Below are positions 26,868-36,447 of a stretch of DNA of 50,871 nt, piece by piece. The DNA lies in contig JAESUW010000121.1 of the NCBI GenBank assembly GCA_016760525.1, forward strand, positions 1 to 50,871. Direction: 5' to 3'. The notes under the pieces are model-generated. The model did not search any database and was not told where the DNA came from. It worked only from the letters and a program-made list of their open reading frames with translations. The position numbers and the translations under genes are program-made. Every line of letters starts with the position of its first letter. Position 1 is the stretch's first letter. Origin of the DNA: Labilibaculum sp. GTDB lineage: Bacteria; Bacteroidota; Bacteroidia; Bacteroidales; Marinifilaceae.

Positions 26868-26919
26868 ACCTGTTGATTTTTTTGTACTTTCAGCGAATAT
26901 TACAAAATTCTTAATTTAA

Positions 26920-27795
26920 ATGATAAAATTTCTGTCCTATATCGTCTACGGATTGGTTAGATTAATCAGTTATCTTCCCTTTACTGTTCTTTATATTTTT
27001 TCTGACATTGTATTTTTCCTTGTTTACTACATTCTTCGTTATCGAAGAAAGGTAGTTACAAAGAACCTTACCAATTCTTTTCCCGAAAAATCGGAAGAGG
27101 AAATTCATCGTATTAGAAAAGAATTTTACAGTCATTTCTGCGATACATTTATTGAGACCATTAAACTGTGGACAATCAGTAAAGAGGAAATGAAAAAACG
27201 CTGTAAATTTCTTAATCCTGAGATATTTGACAGATACACAGAACAAAATAAAAACGTTATTACGATTTTAGGGCACTATGGAAATTGGGAATGGTTAACT
27301 TCTTTTGCGATTTGGAGAGATGCAAATTACCTACCAGTATACAAACCACTTCATAACAAGGTATTTGACAAAATGTTTCTTAAAATAAGAAAACGTTTTG
27401 GTGCTATACCTGTTGCAAAAGACGATACGCTACGTACCATGATTAAGTATCGTAACGAAAAAAAACTATCTGCAACTGTTTTAATTGGCGACCAAACACC
27501 TAAGAAAAACAGCATCAACTACTGGACTAAGTTTTTAAATCAGGACACTGCTGTTTTGATTGGAACCGAGCGAATTGCTAAAAAGCTGGATCAAGCCGTT
27601 GTTTTTATTAAAATGACTAAAATAAAAAGAGGCTACTATGAAGTTGATCTTATTCCTCTTTTCGACAATCCAAAAGAAACCGCCGAATTCGAAATAAGCG
27701 AAAAGCACACTCGTGTTCTTGAAGATATTATTAAAGAAAATCCGGCTTACTGGCTTTGGTCACATAAACGCTGGAAGCACAAAAAGGAAGATTAA
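26920..27795 (+). CDS. Lysophospholipid/lipid A acyltransferase (HtrB/LpxL-like)
   Basis: This inner-membrane-bound enzyme would transfer a secondary acyl chain to lipid A or a related lipid. An N-terminal membrane segment (~8-40) is followed by the catalytic motif GHYGNWEW (~112-119, H-X4-E). Next come the LPVYKPLHNKVFDK region and GDQTPKKNSINYWTKFLNQD, both typical of the family. The length of 291 is normal. The glycosyltransferase gene follows 38 bases on, so an envelope-lipid operon with the two upstream genes is possible. Confidence 0.9.
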   Translation: MIKFLSYIVYGLVRLISYLPFTVLYIFSDIVFFLVYYILRYRRKVVTKNLTNSFPEKSEEEIHRIRKEFYSHFCDTFIETIKLWTISKEEMKKRCKFLNPEIFDRYTEQNKNVITILGHYGNWEWLTSFAIWRDANYLPVYKPLHNKVFDKMFLKIRKRFGAIPVAKDDTLRTMIKYRNEKKLSATVLIGDQTPKKNSINYWTKFLNQDTAVLIGTERIAKKLDQAVVFIKMTKIKRGYYEVDLIPLFDNPKETAEFEISEKHTRVLEDIIKENPAYWLWSHKRWKHKKED

Positions 27796-27833
27796 AATTA
27801 CAACAATAACAGTAACACTTCGCTAAGAATAAA

Positions 27834-28856
27834 ATGAATAGAATTGGAATTGTAATACTAAACTGGAACGGGAAAAATTTACTAGAGCAATTCCTTCCTT
27901 CGGTTGTTGCTCACTCAAAACGGGAATGGGCTGATATTATTATCGCAGATAATGCTTCAAGTGACGATTCCATCCCATTTTTAGAGAATAATTATCCTGA
28001 TCTTCAAATTATTAAACTGGATAAAAATTACGGTTTTGCAGATGGATACAATAAATCGTTAGAGCAACTTTCACACACTTATTTTGTTCTTTTAAATTCA
28101 GATGTTGAAGTAACAGAAAATTGGCTTGATCCTATTTATCATCAATTCGAAAAAGATCCAAGCATTGCTGCTGCTCAGCCAAAAATTAAAGCTTTTCACA
28201 ACAAAACAGAATTTGAATATGCAGGAGCTTCTGGTGGCTTTTTAGATTATTTAGGATACCCGTTTTGCAGAGGTAGAATTCTTGATACTATCGAAACAGA
28301 CAGAAAGCAATATAACTCAGCAACTGATGTGTTTTGGGCTAGTGGTGCTTCCCTTTTTATTCGATCCGAAATTTATAATAACGTAGGAGGACTGGATGGT
28401 GACTTTTTTGCTCACATGGAAGAAATTGATTTATGCTGGAGAATAAAAAATCAAGGACACAGGATAATAGCAGAACCAAAGTCAACAGTATATCACGTTG
28501 GCGGAGCTACTCTACCCAATCACAGTTCACGAAAACTATTCCTAAATTTCCGCAACAATCTATTTATGCTGCACAAAAATTTACCTGAAAAAAAATTCTA
28601 TACTATTCTCCTGCAAAGAATGATAATGGATGGTGTGGCTGCTCTTAAATTTCTTGTAAATGGAGAATTTTCAAATTTTAGTGCTGTATTTAAAGCTCAT
28701 CTCTCTTACTACTCTATGCTTTCAAAAATGAGACAAAAAAGGAAAAAGCTAGTCCCTCTTGTAAGTAAAATTAACCACAAGGAAATTTATAAAAACAGCA
28801 TTGTTTTTGATTTTTACTTGAGAAAAAGAAGATACTTCTCAGACATTACTTTCTAA
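27834..28856 (+). CDS. Family 2 glycosyltransferase
   Basis: This is a GT-A fold transferase of the rhamnosyltransferase-like (WcaA/GT2) group. It opens with IVILNWNGKNLLEQFLPSV and has ADNASSDDS (~39-47), the DXD-type metal site in LLNSDVEVTENW (~85-96) and the acceptor-side motif HMEEIDLCWRIKNQGHRI (~196-213). The C-terminal ~80 residues are basic and amphipathic, so peripheral membrane attachment is likely. It is convergent with the sugE-like gene, 15 bases apart. It probably builds a cell-surface glycan; donor and acceptor are unknown. Confidence 0.92.
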   Translation: MNRIGIVILNWNGKNLLEQFLPSVVAHSKREWADIIIADNASSDDSIPFLENNYPDLQIIKLDKNYGFADGYNKSLEQLSHTYFVLLNSDVEVTENWLDPIYHQFEKDPSIAAAQPKIKAFHNKTEFEYAGASGGFLDYLGYPFCRGRILDTIETDRKQYNSATDVFWASGASLFIRSEIYNNVGGLDGDFFAHMEEIDLCWRIKNQGHRIIAEPKSTVYHVGGATLPNHSSRKLFLNFRNNLFMLHKNLPEKKFYTILLQRMIMDGVAALKFLVNGEFSNFSAVFKAHLSYYSMLSKMRQKRKKLVPLVSKINHKEIYKNSIVFDFYLRKRRYFSDITF

Positions 28857-28871
28857 AGAAAAAGATTCGAA

Positions 28872-29198
28872 TTAGCTAACCGCGGTAAATTTAAGACCAA
28901 TAATTGATACAAGAAGAAGAATTAAAAAGAAAATTCTGGAGAAGTGAATTGGCTCACTAAATAATACAACACCTAAAATTGCTGTTGTGAAAGCACCTAT
29001 TCCTGTCCATATTGCATAAGCAGTACCGACAGGTAATGTTTTTATTGCCAATGCAAGAAAATAGAGACTTATTGCCATCGCAACAATAGTAATCACACTA
29101 GGCCAAAGTTTAGTGAAGCCTTCAGCGTATTTAAGTCCAATTGCCCAAACAGCTTCAAATAATCCCGCAATAATCAAATAAATCCACGCAATAGCCAT
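28872..29198 (-). CDS. SMR-family exporter, SugE/Gdx type
   Basis: A 108-residue protein with four membrane helices and the essential glutamate in GLFEAVWAIGLKYAEGFT (E15). The segments LPVGTAYAIWTGIGAFTTAI and LGVVLFSEPIHFSRI mark it as SMR. The W and G placement around E15 fits the Gdx/SugE guanidinium-exporting branch rather than EmrE. It starts 2 bases after murF on the same strand and so is translated from the murF message. There is no room for a guanidine riboswitch in front of it. Confidence 0.9.
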   Translation of the reverse strand: MAIAWIYLIIAGLFEAVWAIGLKYAEGFTKLWPSVITIVAMAISLYFLALAIKTLPVGTAYAIWTGIGAFTTAILGVVLFSEPIHFSRIFFLILLLVSIIGLKFTAVS

Positions 29199-29200
29199 AG

Positions 29201-30490
29201 TTACAATTTTTCAATTACCTGTTCCAAACGAATTCCTCTTGATCCCTTAATCAGAATATACTGATTAAGTAGTTCTGTCTTCTCAAGCTCTGCTATTAAG
29301 TCGGAAGTGCTCTTAAATGTTTTAAACTGTTTGTTCGAATTCACTTCCGTAAAGATATCACCAACCAAAAATACATTTTGCAAATTCTGATCTTGAATCA
29401 ATTGCAGTAAATCCAAATGTTCTTTGCGCGCATCAGAGCCCAACTCCAACATATCACCTAAAATAATGACTTTATTTTTTCGAGACATACCTGCAAAATT
29501 TTCAATTGCAGCCTTCATACTGGTTGGATTTGCATTGTAAGCATCCAAAAATAAAACGTTTTTTTCAGTTTTCTTCAATTGCGATCTGTTATTGCTTGGC
29601 ACATACTCCTCCAATGCTTGCTTTATTTCGATCTCATCAATCTTAAAGTACCTTCCCACGGTTACAGCAGCCAATGCATTTTCAAAATTATATGCACCTA
29701 TCAACTTAGTTTTAATGTACAATTTCCCAATTGCCGATCTAATTTCAATAACAAGATATGGTTCTGCCTGTAGAAATTTTGCCTTAGAAAATACTTTTTC
29801 CGAATTTCCATAGCTAATAATTTCCTGATCATTCAACATTTCTGCCAAGTAATCATTATCAGCATTTACAAAAACCTTTCCTTCATTCTGAAAAAGGAAA
29901 TCAAACAATTCCTTCTTTGTTTTTATCACACCTTCAAAAGATCCAAATCCCTCAAGGTGCGCTTTCCCTACATTCGTAATTATTCCATAATTTGGCTCGG
30001 CAATTTCACACAATTTTTTAATCTCGTCAGGATGATTTGCTCCCATTTCCACAATTCCAAACTCGGTATCCTTATTCATCGAAAGCAGAGTTAAAGGAAC
30101 TCCAATATGATTATTTAAATTTCCAATTGTAGCCACTGTTCGAAACTTTCGTTTTAAAACCTCTAGAATTAACTCTTTCGTAGTGGTTTTCCCATTAGTT
30201 CCCGTAATGGCAAGAATAGGAATATTTAGTTGTCTTCTGTGTTCTCCGGCTAAATCTTGAAGTGTCGACAAAACATCATCAACCAAAATAAAGCGATCGT
30301 CAATTGCATATTCATCTTCATCGATAATGGCATATTTACAACCCTTTTCTATTGCAGCTAAAGCAAATTTATTCCCATTAAAATTATCGCCTTTTAAGGC
30401 AAAGAAAATTGAATTGGGAACGATCTTCCTGGTATCTGTTACCACAATTGGGTGTTCTTTAAATAGAAGATAAATATTTGACAATTGCAT
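29201..30490 (-). CDS. murF: UDP-N-acetylmuramoyl-tripeptide--D-alanyl-D-alanine ligase
   Basis: MurF adds D-Ala-D-Ala to the UDP-MurNAc tripeptide in the last cytoplasmic step of peptidoglycan precursor synthesis. The N-terminal substrate domain includes TDTRKIVPNSIFFALKGDNF (~18-37). The ATP loop is ITGTNGKTTTKE (~95-106), followed by GNLNNHIGVPLTLL and the central GIVEMGANHPDEI. The C-terminal domain has FLDAYNANPTSM and ILGDMLELG. The length of 429 is normal. It is the second gene after gldJ, separated from it by a terminator hairpin. Confidence 0.95.
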   Translation of the reverse strand: MQLSNIYLLFKEHPIVVTDTRKIVPNSIFFALKGDNFNGNKFALAAIEKGCKYAIIDEDEYAIDDRFILVDDVLSTLQDLAGEHRRQLNIPILAITGTNGKTTTKELILEVLKRKFRTVATIGNLNNHIGVPLTLLSMNKDTEFGIVEMGANHPDEIKKLCEIAEPNYGIITNVGKAHLEGFGSFEGVIKTKKELFDFLFQNEGKVFVNADNDYLAEMLNDQEIISYGNSEKVFSKAKFLQAEPYLVIEIRSAIGKLYIKTKLIGAYNFENALAAVTVGRYFKIDEIEIKQALEEYVPSNNRSQLKKTEKNVLFLDAYNANPTSMKAAIENFAGMSRKNKVIILGDMLELGSDARKEHLDLLQLIQDQNLQNVFLVGDIFTEVNSNKQFKTFKSTSDLIAELEKTELLNQYILIKGSRGIRLEQVIEKL

Positions 30491-30536
30491 TGTGTTTTAT
30501 TCTGATTTAGTTCAACAAACGAAATTAACAATTTCC

Positions 30537-30568
30537 AACAAAAAACCCCATCCTTTAGAGATGGGGTT
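30537..30568 (-). terminator. Terminator downstream of gldJ
   Basis: AACCCCATC pairs with GATGGGGTT across a 7-base loop, followed on the minus strand by TTTTTTG. It lies ~35 bases past the gldJ stop and ~50 bases before murF, so murF is read through only in part or has its own promoter. Confidence 0.85.
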
Positions 30569-30599
30569 TCAAAATATCTAAAAATATCTACCTTGTCTT

Positions 30600-32111
30600 T
30601 TAATTTTCAGGGCTTCCAACATGAGACATTGCACATCTGAATCCAATATCATCACGAGCTTCTTTCTGATTTAAGAATCGACGAGCACTAGGAGACATCC
30701 AAAAAGCTCGATCCTTCCACGAACCACCCTTGTATACTCTGGAGTCATCGGTTACCATAGAACTAAAATCGCTGCCATCCTGACCTCTTCCCTGAACATA
30801 CATACGACTTGAACCTGCTGTCTGATGTTCTGGATTGTTCCAGGTATAATCAGAAACAATACTTGATTCAACATCACCATCCTGGTAATTTCTATTATCG
30901 GCCGTCTTGTAGTTCTCTCGACCTACTAATTCTTCATCTTTCTGATTTCTATAACGAAGTCTGCCTAAACTATCTTTCTCAGCAATATTTCCTTCTTCAT
31001 CGCGAACAGCAGTTTGAAAAACATTTCCTCTGTAAGGATTAAATTCCGAAATATCTTCCGGAGACATAGGACGATAAACATCAGCAACCCATTCGCTTAC
31101 ATTACCTGCCATACAATACAAACCAAAATCGTTTGGCCAGAATGAATTTACCGGAACTGTTATATCTCCACCATCATTTAAGGCCCCGGCAGTTCCCATA
31201 TAATCACCACGCCCACGAGCAAAGTTAGCCATCATCCGACCACGAACTTTTTTCTGATCATTTCTAACCCAATGTCCATTCCAAGGAAAAATTTTACGGT
31301 CAGTAATTCTTTCATCTTGTGAATTTCCAATTAAAGCAGCGGCCGCATATTCCCACTCTGCTTCAGAAGGAAGACGATATTTAGGAAGTAATATACCATC
31401 ACTCCAACGAACCGATCTTTCTTCATTATCAGGATTTAAATCGGTAAGATTTTTATTAACAGCACCTTCGTACTGACCAGCTAAATATGCTTCTGTATTG
31501 AAATTATTTTCATCGCGTTGAGTCGGATCATCATTTAAAATTCCTTTTTCAATAAGGATTCTTTCATTTACACGATCGGTACGCCACTCGCAAAAGTCTA
31601 CCGCTTGTTCCCAACTTACACCAACTACAGGATATTCTCCATATGCAGGATGACGAAGGTAATTATTTACGTAAGGCTCGTTGTAAGCCAACTCATCACG
31701 CCAAACTAAAGTATCTGGCAATGCTTTTCTATAAACCTCCGGGTAAGAAACAAATACTCTCTTAATCCAATGTAAGTATTCTAAATAATCAACATTACGA
31801 ACCTCAGACTCATCAATATAAAAAGAAGGAACTGTAACTCTTCTTGGAACATTGTTCCAATCGTACATCACGTCTTGTTGTGTTCTTCCCATAGTAAATG
31901 TACCTCCCTGAACAAATTTCAGACCAGGACCGATTGCTTGCTGAAAACCGCTATGATATTCAAAACCTCCATTTTCAGGATCATTATAAGCCCAACCTGT
32001 GGTTTTAGATTTTTCTCCTTTTCCAACAATACTTTTCACTTTCGAACAAGATGGTAAAACCATCAGTGAAATTGCAAAAATAAAGAGAATAATGCTCGAT
32101 CTTAATTTCAT
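30600..32111 (-). CDS. gldJ: Gliding motility / type IX secretion lipoprotein GldJ
   Basis: GldJ is an outer-membrane lipoprotein required for the type IX secretion and gliding machinery. Residues 1-21 are a lipoprotein signal with lipobox LPSC and the lipidated C22. The rest is a formylglycine-generating-enzyme (SUMF1)-like fold, seen in LKFVQGGTFTMGRTQQDV, VGVSWEQAVDFCEWRTD, YRLPSEAEWEYAAAA, MAGNVSEWVADVYRP and GGSWKDRAFW...GFRCAM. The long middle inserts and the 503-residue length fit GldJ and not catalytic SUMF1 enzymes. It is divergent from porU-porV, the same neighbourhood known in Flavobacterium. Confidence 0.92.
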   Translation of the reverse strand: MKLRSSIILFIFAISLMVLPSCSKVKSIVGKGEKSKTTGWAYNDPENGGFEYHSGFQQAIGPGLKFVQGGTFTMGRTQQDVMYDWNNVPRRVTVPSFYIDESEVRNVDYLEYLHWIKRVFVSYPEVYRKALPDTLVWRDELAYNEPYVNNYLRHPAYGEYPVVGVSWEQAVDFCEWRTDRVNERILIEKGILNDDPTQRDENNFNTEAYLAGQYEGAVNKNLTDLNPDNEERSVRWSDGILLPKYRLPSEAEWEYAAAALIGNSQDERITDRKIFPWNGHWVRNDQKKVRGRMMANFARGRGDYMGTAGALNDGGDITVPVNSFWPNDFGLYCMAGNVSEWVADVYRPMSPEDISEFNPYRGNVFQTAVRDEEGNIAEKDSLGRLRYRNQKDEELVGRENYKTADNRNYQDGDVESSIVSDYTWNNPEHQTAGSSRMYVQGRGQDGSDFSSMVTDDSRVYKGGSWKDRAFWMSPSARRFLNQKEARDDIGFRCAMSHVGSPEN

Positions 32112-32152
32112 AATAGATTGAATGTAGTTTATCTCAAAAATACTTAACTCAA

Positions 32153-32160
32153 CAAATATA
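32153..32160 (-). promoter_or_regulatory. Candidate -7 element of the gldJ promoter
   Basis: The minus strand reads TATATTTG, a perfect TAnnTTTG. Transcription would start near 32146, ~35 bases before the gldJ ATG. No good TTG -33 element is seen 19-21 bases upstream. Confidence 0.5.
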
Positions 32161-32401
32161 ACTAAAAGAGTACAGAGTTTATTGTATTTAATTTTACTTT
32201 TTTACAAAATCATTTAACATTTTCAGTAAATAATTTAGATATAAAATTAACTGGAACAGCATATTGCGCCATCCACAAAACATCTCTATACAGCTAACTG
32301 TCTGATACAAAACAAATTTTAAAAAAACATAAACTTTAATTCTTACTAAAAGTCTTCCTTTTATCTTAATCTGTTTTCTCTACTTTGTCTTAACTTTTGC
32401 T

Positions 32402-32409
32402 TAATTTTG
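32402..32409 (+). promoter_or_regulatory. Candidate -7 element of the porU promoter
   Basis: TAATTTTG, followed by CA, matches TAnnTTTG, ~65 bases before the porU ATG. The nearest TTTG upstream is only 14 bases away, too close for a standard -33 element, so the call is tentative. Confidence 0.35.
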
Positions 32410-32473
32410 CATACTTGCAATTACACAAATTGCCAAATAGTTAAATTAAAATGTAAAATACCTGCAATTGTTT

Positions 32474-35400
32474 ATGCGTTATCTGGTAATATTATTCTTG
32501 TTCACTATTAGTATTAGTTCATTTTCACAAACGACCAAGCCAATTAACTTGGATTGGAGAGAAAGTACAATTGTCTATCCTAATGGTAAAAAAATCAATA
32601 CTCTGGATTTTACACGAGCATCTTTAAATGAGAAGAACTCTTGGTTACCAGAATATTCACACCTTCAATTAACAGGTTCAACCAATGAAATATTCACAGT
32701 TGAGTTATTTGATACGGAATTTAAATTGTTAAGTTCCACTGAAAGGCAAATATTACGAAATAAAACCATTTCCAGTGATATAAGTCCTTCTATTCACTCA
32801 GTTGTTATTCGAAAACAGATCTATCAACAAGTTCTGTTTATTCCTATTCGAAAAAATCAGTTAACAGGACAATATGAGAAACTCATCCGATTCTCATTGC
32901 GATTCAAGAGGAAAAGTCAGGCAAAATCAGTAAGCCAAACCAAATCTTTCGTAAATAGTTCTGTTCTTAAATCGGGAAAATGGATAAAAATTGCAATTGA
33001 CACCACAGCTGTATATAAAATTACTTATTCGCAATTAATAGATATGGGAATTTCCAATCCTGAAAATATCCGGGTTTATGGTTCGGGTGGTGGAATGCTT
33101 GCTAAAATGAATTCTGAAGATAAGCTTGATGATCTACTCAATAATCCCATTTACATGGATAAAGGAAGTGATGGTGTGTTCAATTCCAGTGACTTCATTC
33201 TCTTTTATGCAAAAGGACCAAGATCATGGAGATTTAATGAAATCTCAGGTGAATTTGAACATGAAAATCATCTGTATTCCAATTTCTCTTACTACTTCCT
33301 CAGTTCTGATATGGGGAGTCCAACACTCATTCCATCGGTGAGCTCATTGTCATCCTCGAATGTAAGCGCAACTGGTTTTGATGATTATGCTGTATTGGAT
33401 AAAGACGAAATCAATCTTCTGAAGAGTGGCAGACTATGGTTAGGAAATACCTTTGATGTTACAACAAAATATTCTTTTAATTTCTCCTTCCCAAATCTGA
33501 AAACCGGAGAACCTATTTCAATTTGCACAAATTTAGTGGCCAGATCATCATCAGCGACAAAATTCACTCTGCTTTCGGGAGCAACTACCATTGGTGAAGT
33601 TGAAATGCCATCAGTAAATACGGGCAGTTATACAGCAAGTTATGCATCGAAGATTGAAAAGAAATTCATTAATTTCACACCTTCTTCTGCAAATTTTAAA
33701 TTAAGTTTAGACTATGAAAAAAGTTCTCCCTCATCGAAAGGATGGTTAAACTTTCTTCGGGTAAATGCCAGACGAAATTTACTTTTCACCAGCAATCAAA
33801 TGGCATTTAGAGATTCTAAAAGCATTGGAGCAGGTAACAATGCCCTGTTTACTCTTCAAAATACGAATAATAAGATTCTAATTTGGGATATTACTACACC
33901 GGAATCTTTAAAATCTATATCTGCAAATTACAGCAGCAATACAACTTCTTTCATAGCTGATGCAAGTATTTTGAGAGAATATGTTGCTTGTGACCCAAGT
34001 GGTGATTTCCCAACACCAAGTATTATTGGATCGATTCAAAATCAAAATCTGCATGGCTTAGCTCAAACGGATATGCTTATTATTAGTCCTTCCAAATTTT
34101 TAGCTTACGCAGGCCAAATCGCCGATTTCCACAAAACAAAAGATAATCTTAAAGTAAGCGTTATTGATCAGGAGCACATATACAATGAATTTTCATCAGG
34201 CTCTCCTGACGTTAGTGCTATTCGTAATTTGGTGAAAATGTTTTACGATCGGTCGACAAGTGAGTTGGATATGCCAAAATACCTTTTACTTTTTGGCGAT
34301 GGCTCATTCGACAATAAATCCAATCGGGAAAATAACACAAACCAAATTCTTACCTATCAATCGAAAAATTCTTTAAGTCCAACTCAATCTTTTGTCACAG
34401 ATGATTTTTTTGGACTACTCGACGACGATGAAGGTGAGGCCAACGGTATGCTAGATATTGGTATTGGCCGTTTTCCGGTAAACACAGCCGAAGAAGCACA
34501 AATCGTAACCAATAAAATAGTAAACTACAACAATTCGGAATGGGGAGATTGGAGAAGCATGATTTGTTTTATTGGAGACGATGAAGACAATAACACCCAC
34601 ATGAGAAATGCCAATAAATTAGCTGTTCAAGTGGAAACTAATTATCCACAATATAAAGTACAACGAATTTTTCTTGATGATTATGAGCAAATTACCAGTT
34701 CGGCCGGACAGGAGTATCCAGATGTTAACATGGAAATCAGCGAAAGCGTTAACAAAGGAAGTTTACTAATAAATTACACTGGACATGGAAATGAAAATGG
34801 ATTTGCACATGAGCACATACTGATGCTGGACGATATCTTAAGTTGGAAAAATCCGACAAAACTGCCCCTATTTATGACAGCTACCTGTGAGTTTAGTCGT
34901 TTTGATAATTACAAAAAACAATCATCAGGCGAAATGATTCTTCTTCGGGATAATGGTGGTGGCATTGGACTGTTCACAACAACCCGCCTGGTTTTCTCTT
35001 CACCCAACTTCAGCTTAAATCAAAATTTTTACAATCATGTATTTGATAAAGATTCAGAAGGAAATCATCTTCGCTTGGGCGATATTATGAGAAAAACGAA
35101 GAATGAAACCGGATATGGAATTAACAAAAGAAATTTCACTCTGCTTGGAGATCCGGCTCTTCGACTAAATTATCCGGCACATACTGCCAAAACACTTCAA
35201 ATAAATAATGTAGATATCAGTCAGCCAACAGATACCTTAAAAGCATTGAGTAAAATTAAAATTTCGGGTGAGATAATCACAACTAGCGGTGAAATTCTAA
35301 ATGATTTTTCAGGCACTGTTTACCCAACGGTATATGACAAAGCTACAAGCAAATCTACTCGCGGAAATGATGGAGATCCATTTGAATACATCACTCAAAA

Positions 35401-36253
35401 CAGTGTTATTTTTAAAGGAAAAGCCAGTGTTACAAATGGAAAATTCAACTTTAGTTTTTTTGTTCCCAAAGATATCAACTACCAGTATGGAAATGGAAAA
35501 ATTTCATACTATGCAAACAGTATTAACTCTGATGCTTCGGGATACACAAACAAGCTTGTGATTGGAGGTACAAATCCGAATGCGGATAATGATAAAATTG
35601 GCCCTCAAATTGAACTTTATATGGATGATGAGCAATTTACTCCAGGCGGAATGACCAGCTCCTCACCTCTGCTACTGGCCATTATTCAAGATTCAAGTGG
35701 TATAAATACTATTGGAAATTCTATTGGTCATGATATTATTGCCGTTTTGGATCAAAAAACTGATCAGGCTTTCGAATTGAATGATTTCTATGAATCAGAT
35801 CTGGATAATTATCAAAAAGGAAAGATTAGCTACCAACTTTCAGAATTAGAAACCGGTGAACATGAAATTCATGTTAAAGTATGGGACAACGTCAATAATT
35901 CATCAGAAAATACGCTTGAGTTTATTGTTGCTGATAATGCCGATCTTATTCTAAAACATGTATTAAACTATCCAAACCCATTTACAACCAACACTGGCTT
36001 CTACTTTGAACACAATCAAGCATCTCGCGAATTAGATATTTTGATTCAAATAATGACCATATCGGGCAAATTAATTAAAACGATAGAAACTACTGTAAAT
36101 TCTTCGGGGAACAGAGTTGGACCAATTTCCTGGGATGGAAAAGATGATTTCGGCAATTCCATTGGTCGTGGAGTTTACTTTTATCGTGTAAAAGTAAGAG
36201 CCGATGATGGAAAAGTTGTTAATAAATTTCAAAAATTAGTCATCCTGAAATAA
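32474..36253 (+). CDS. porU: Type IX secretion sortase PorU
   Basis: PorU cleaves the C-terminal sorting domain of secreted clients at the cell surface and attaches them to A-LPS. Residues 1-19 are a signal peptide (MRYLVILFLFTISISSFSQ). The gingipain-like C25 peptidase domain (~520-900) shows LLLFGDGSFDNKS, LDIGIGRFPVNTAEEA, the catalytic His region NYTGHGNENG (~770) and the Cys region FMTATCEFSRFDN (~805). The end (~1160-1259) is a CTD-like Ig fold starting NYPNPF and ending KFQKLVILK, as usual in PorU. The track begins at a TTG; the ATG at 32474 is preferred because it starts the signal peptide. porV follows after 194 bases. Confidence 0.94.
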   Translation: MRYLVILFLFTISISSFSQTTKPINLDWRESTIVYPNGKKINTLDFTRASLNEKNSWLPEYSHLQLTGSTNEIFTVELFDTEFKLLSSTERQILRNKTISSDISPSIHSVVIRKQIYQQVLFIPIRKNQLTGQYEKLIRFSLRFKRKSQAKSVSQTKSFVNSSVLKSGKWIKIAIDTTAVYKITYSQLIDMGISNPENIRVYGSGGGMLAKMNSEDKLDDLLNNPIYMDKGSDGVFNSSDFILFYAKGPRSWRFNEISGEFEHENHLYSNFSYYFLSSDMGSPTLIPSVSSLSSSNVSATGFDDYAVLDKDEINLLKSGRLWLGNTFDVTTKYSFNFSFPNLKTGEPISICTNLVARSSSATKFTLLSGATTIGEVEMPSVNTGSYTASYASKIEKKFINFTPSSANFKLSLDYEKSSPSSKGWLNFLRVNARRNLLFTSNQMAFRDSKSIGAGNNALFTLQNTNNKILIWDITTPESLKSISANYSSNTTSFIADASILREYVACDPSGDFPTPSIIGSIQNQNLHGLAQTDMLIISPSKFLAYAGQIADFHKTKDNLKVSVIDQEHIYNEFSSGSPDVSAIRNLVKMFYDRSTSELDMPKYLLLFGDGSFDNKSNRENNTNQILTYQSKNSLSPTQSFVTDDFFGLLDDDEGEANGMLDIGIGRFPVNTAEEAQIVTNKIVNYNNSEWGDWRSMICFIGDDEDNNTHMRNANKLAVQVETNYPQYKVQRIFLDDYEQITSSAGQEYPDVNMEISESVNKGSLLINYTGHGNENGFAHEHILMLDDILSWKNPTKLPLFMTATCEFSRFDNYKKQSSGEMILLRDNGGGIGLFTTTRLVFSSPNFSLNQNFYNHVFDKDSEGNHLRLGDIMRKTKNETGYGINKRNFTLLGDPALRLNYPAHTAKTLQINNVDISQPTDTLKALSKIKISGEIITTSGEILNDFSGTVYPTVYDKATSKSTRGNDGDPFEYITQNSVIFKGKASVTNGKFNFSFFVPKDINYQYGNGKISYYANSINSDASGYTNKLVIGGTNPNADNDKIGPQIELYMDDEQFTPGGMTSSSPLLLAIIQDSSGINTIGNSIGHDIIAVLDQKTDQAFELNDFYESDLDNYQKGKISYQLSELETGEHEIHVKVWDNVNNSSENTLEFIVADNADLILKHVLNYPNPFTTNTGFYFEHNQASRELDILIQIMTISGKLIKTIETTVNSSGNRVGPISWDGKDDFGNSIGRGVYFYRVKVRADDGKVVNKFQKLVILK

Positions 36254-36281
36254 TAAATTCAAACATTATAAGTTAATTGAA

Positions 36282-36289
36282 TATATTTG
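36282..36289 (+). promoter_or_regulatory. Candidate -7 element of the porV promoter
   Basis: TATATTTG, followed by CA, matches TAnnTTTG and would place the start near 36296, leaving a ~150-base leader before porV. No clear -33 TTG is present. The leader holds a hairpin (GACCATT/AATGGTC, 36292-36311) and the 29-bp repeat. Confidence 0.45.
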
Positions 36290-36291
36290 CA

Positions 36292-36311
36292 GACCATTAT
36301 TTCAAATGGTC
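36292..36311 (+). promoter_or_regulatory. Hairpin between porU and porV
   Basis: GACCATT pairs with AATGGTC across a 6-base loop. There is no strong T-run after it. It could be a weak porU terminator or a 5' hairpin protecting the porV message. Confidence 0.4.
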
Positions 36312-36412
36312 CGTTAGATTTTAGTAACGTGGCAACTAAATCAATTCACAAAGCGTATATTTTCAACGCTTTACTTGATGCAGTTTCTCATACATAACAC
36401 ATTTTAAAACAA

Positions 36413-36441
36413 ATACTTACAAAACCTTAACGAACTATTAT
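36413..36441 (+). repeat. 29-bp exact direct repeat, copy 2 (porV leader)
   Basis: It is identical to 11804-11832 and ends 6 bases before the porV ATG, where a ribosome-binding site would normally be. The sequence contains no Shine-Dalgarno motif. Confidence 0.85.
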
Positions 36442-36447
36442 ACTATT

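Larger units (their letters stand above)
32112..32473. other. Divergent intergenic region between gldJ and porU
   Basis: No gene was found here. It contains a TATATTTG -7 candidate for gldJ on the minus strand and TAATTTTG for porU on the plus strand. The two lie ~240 bases apart, so the start sites do not overlap. The rest is AT-rich without a clear palindrome. Confidence 0.5.
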
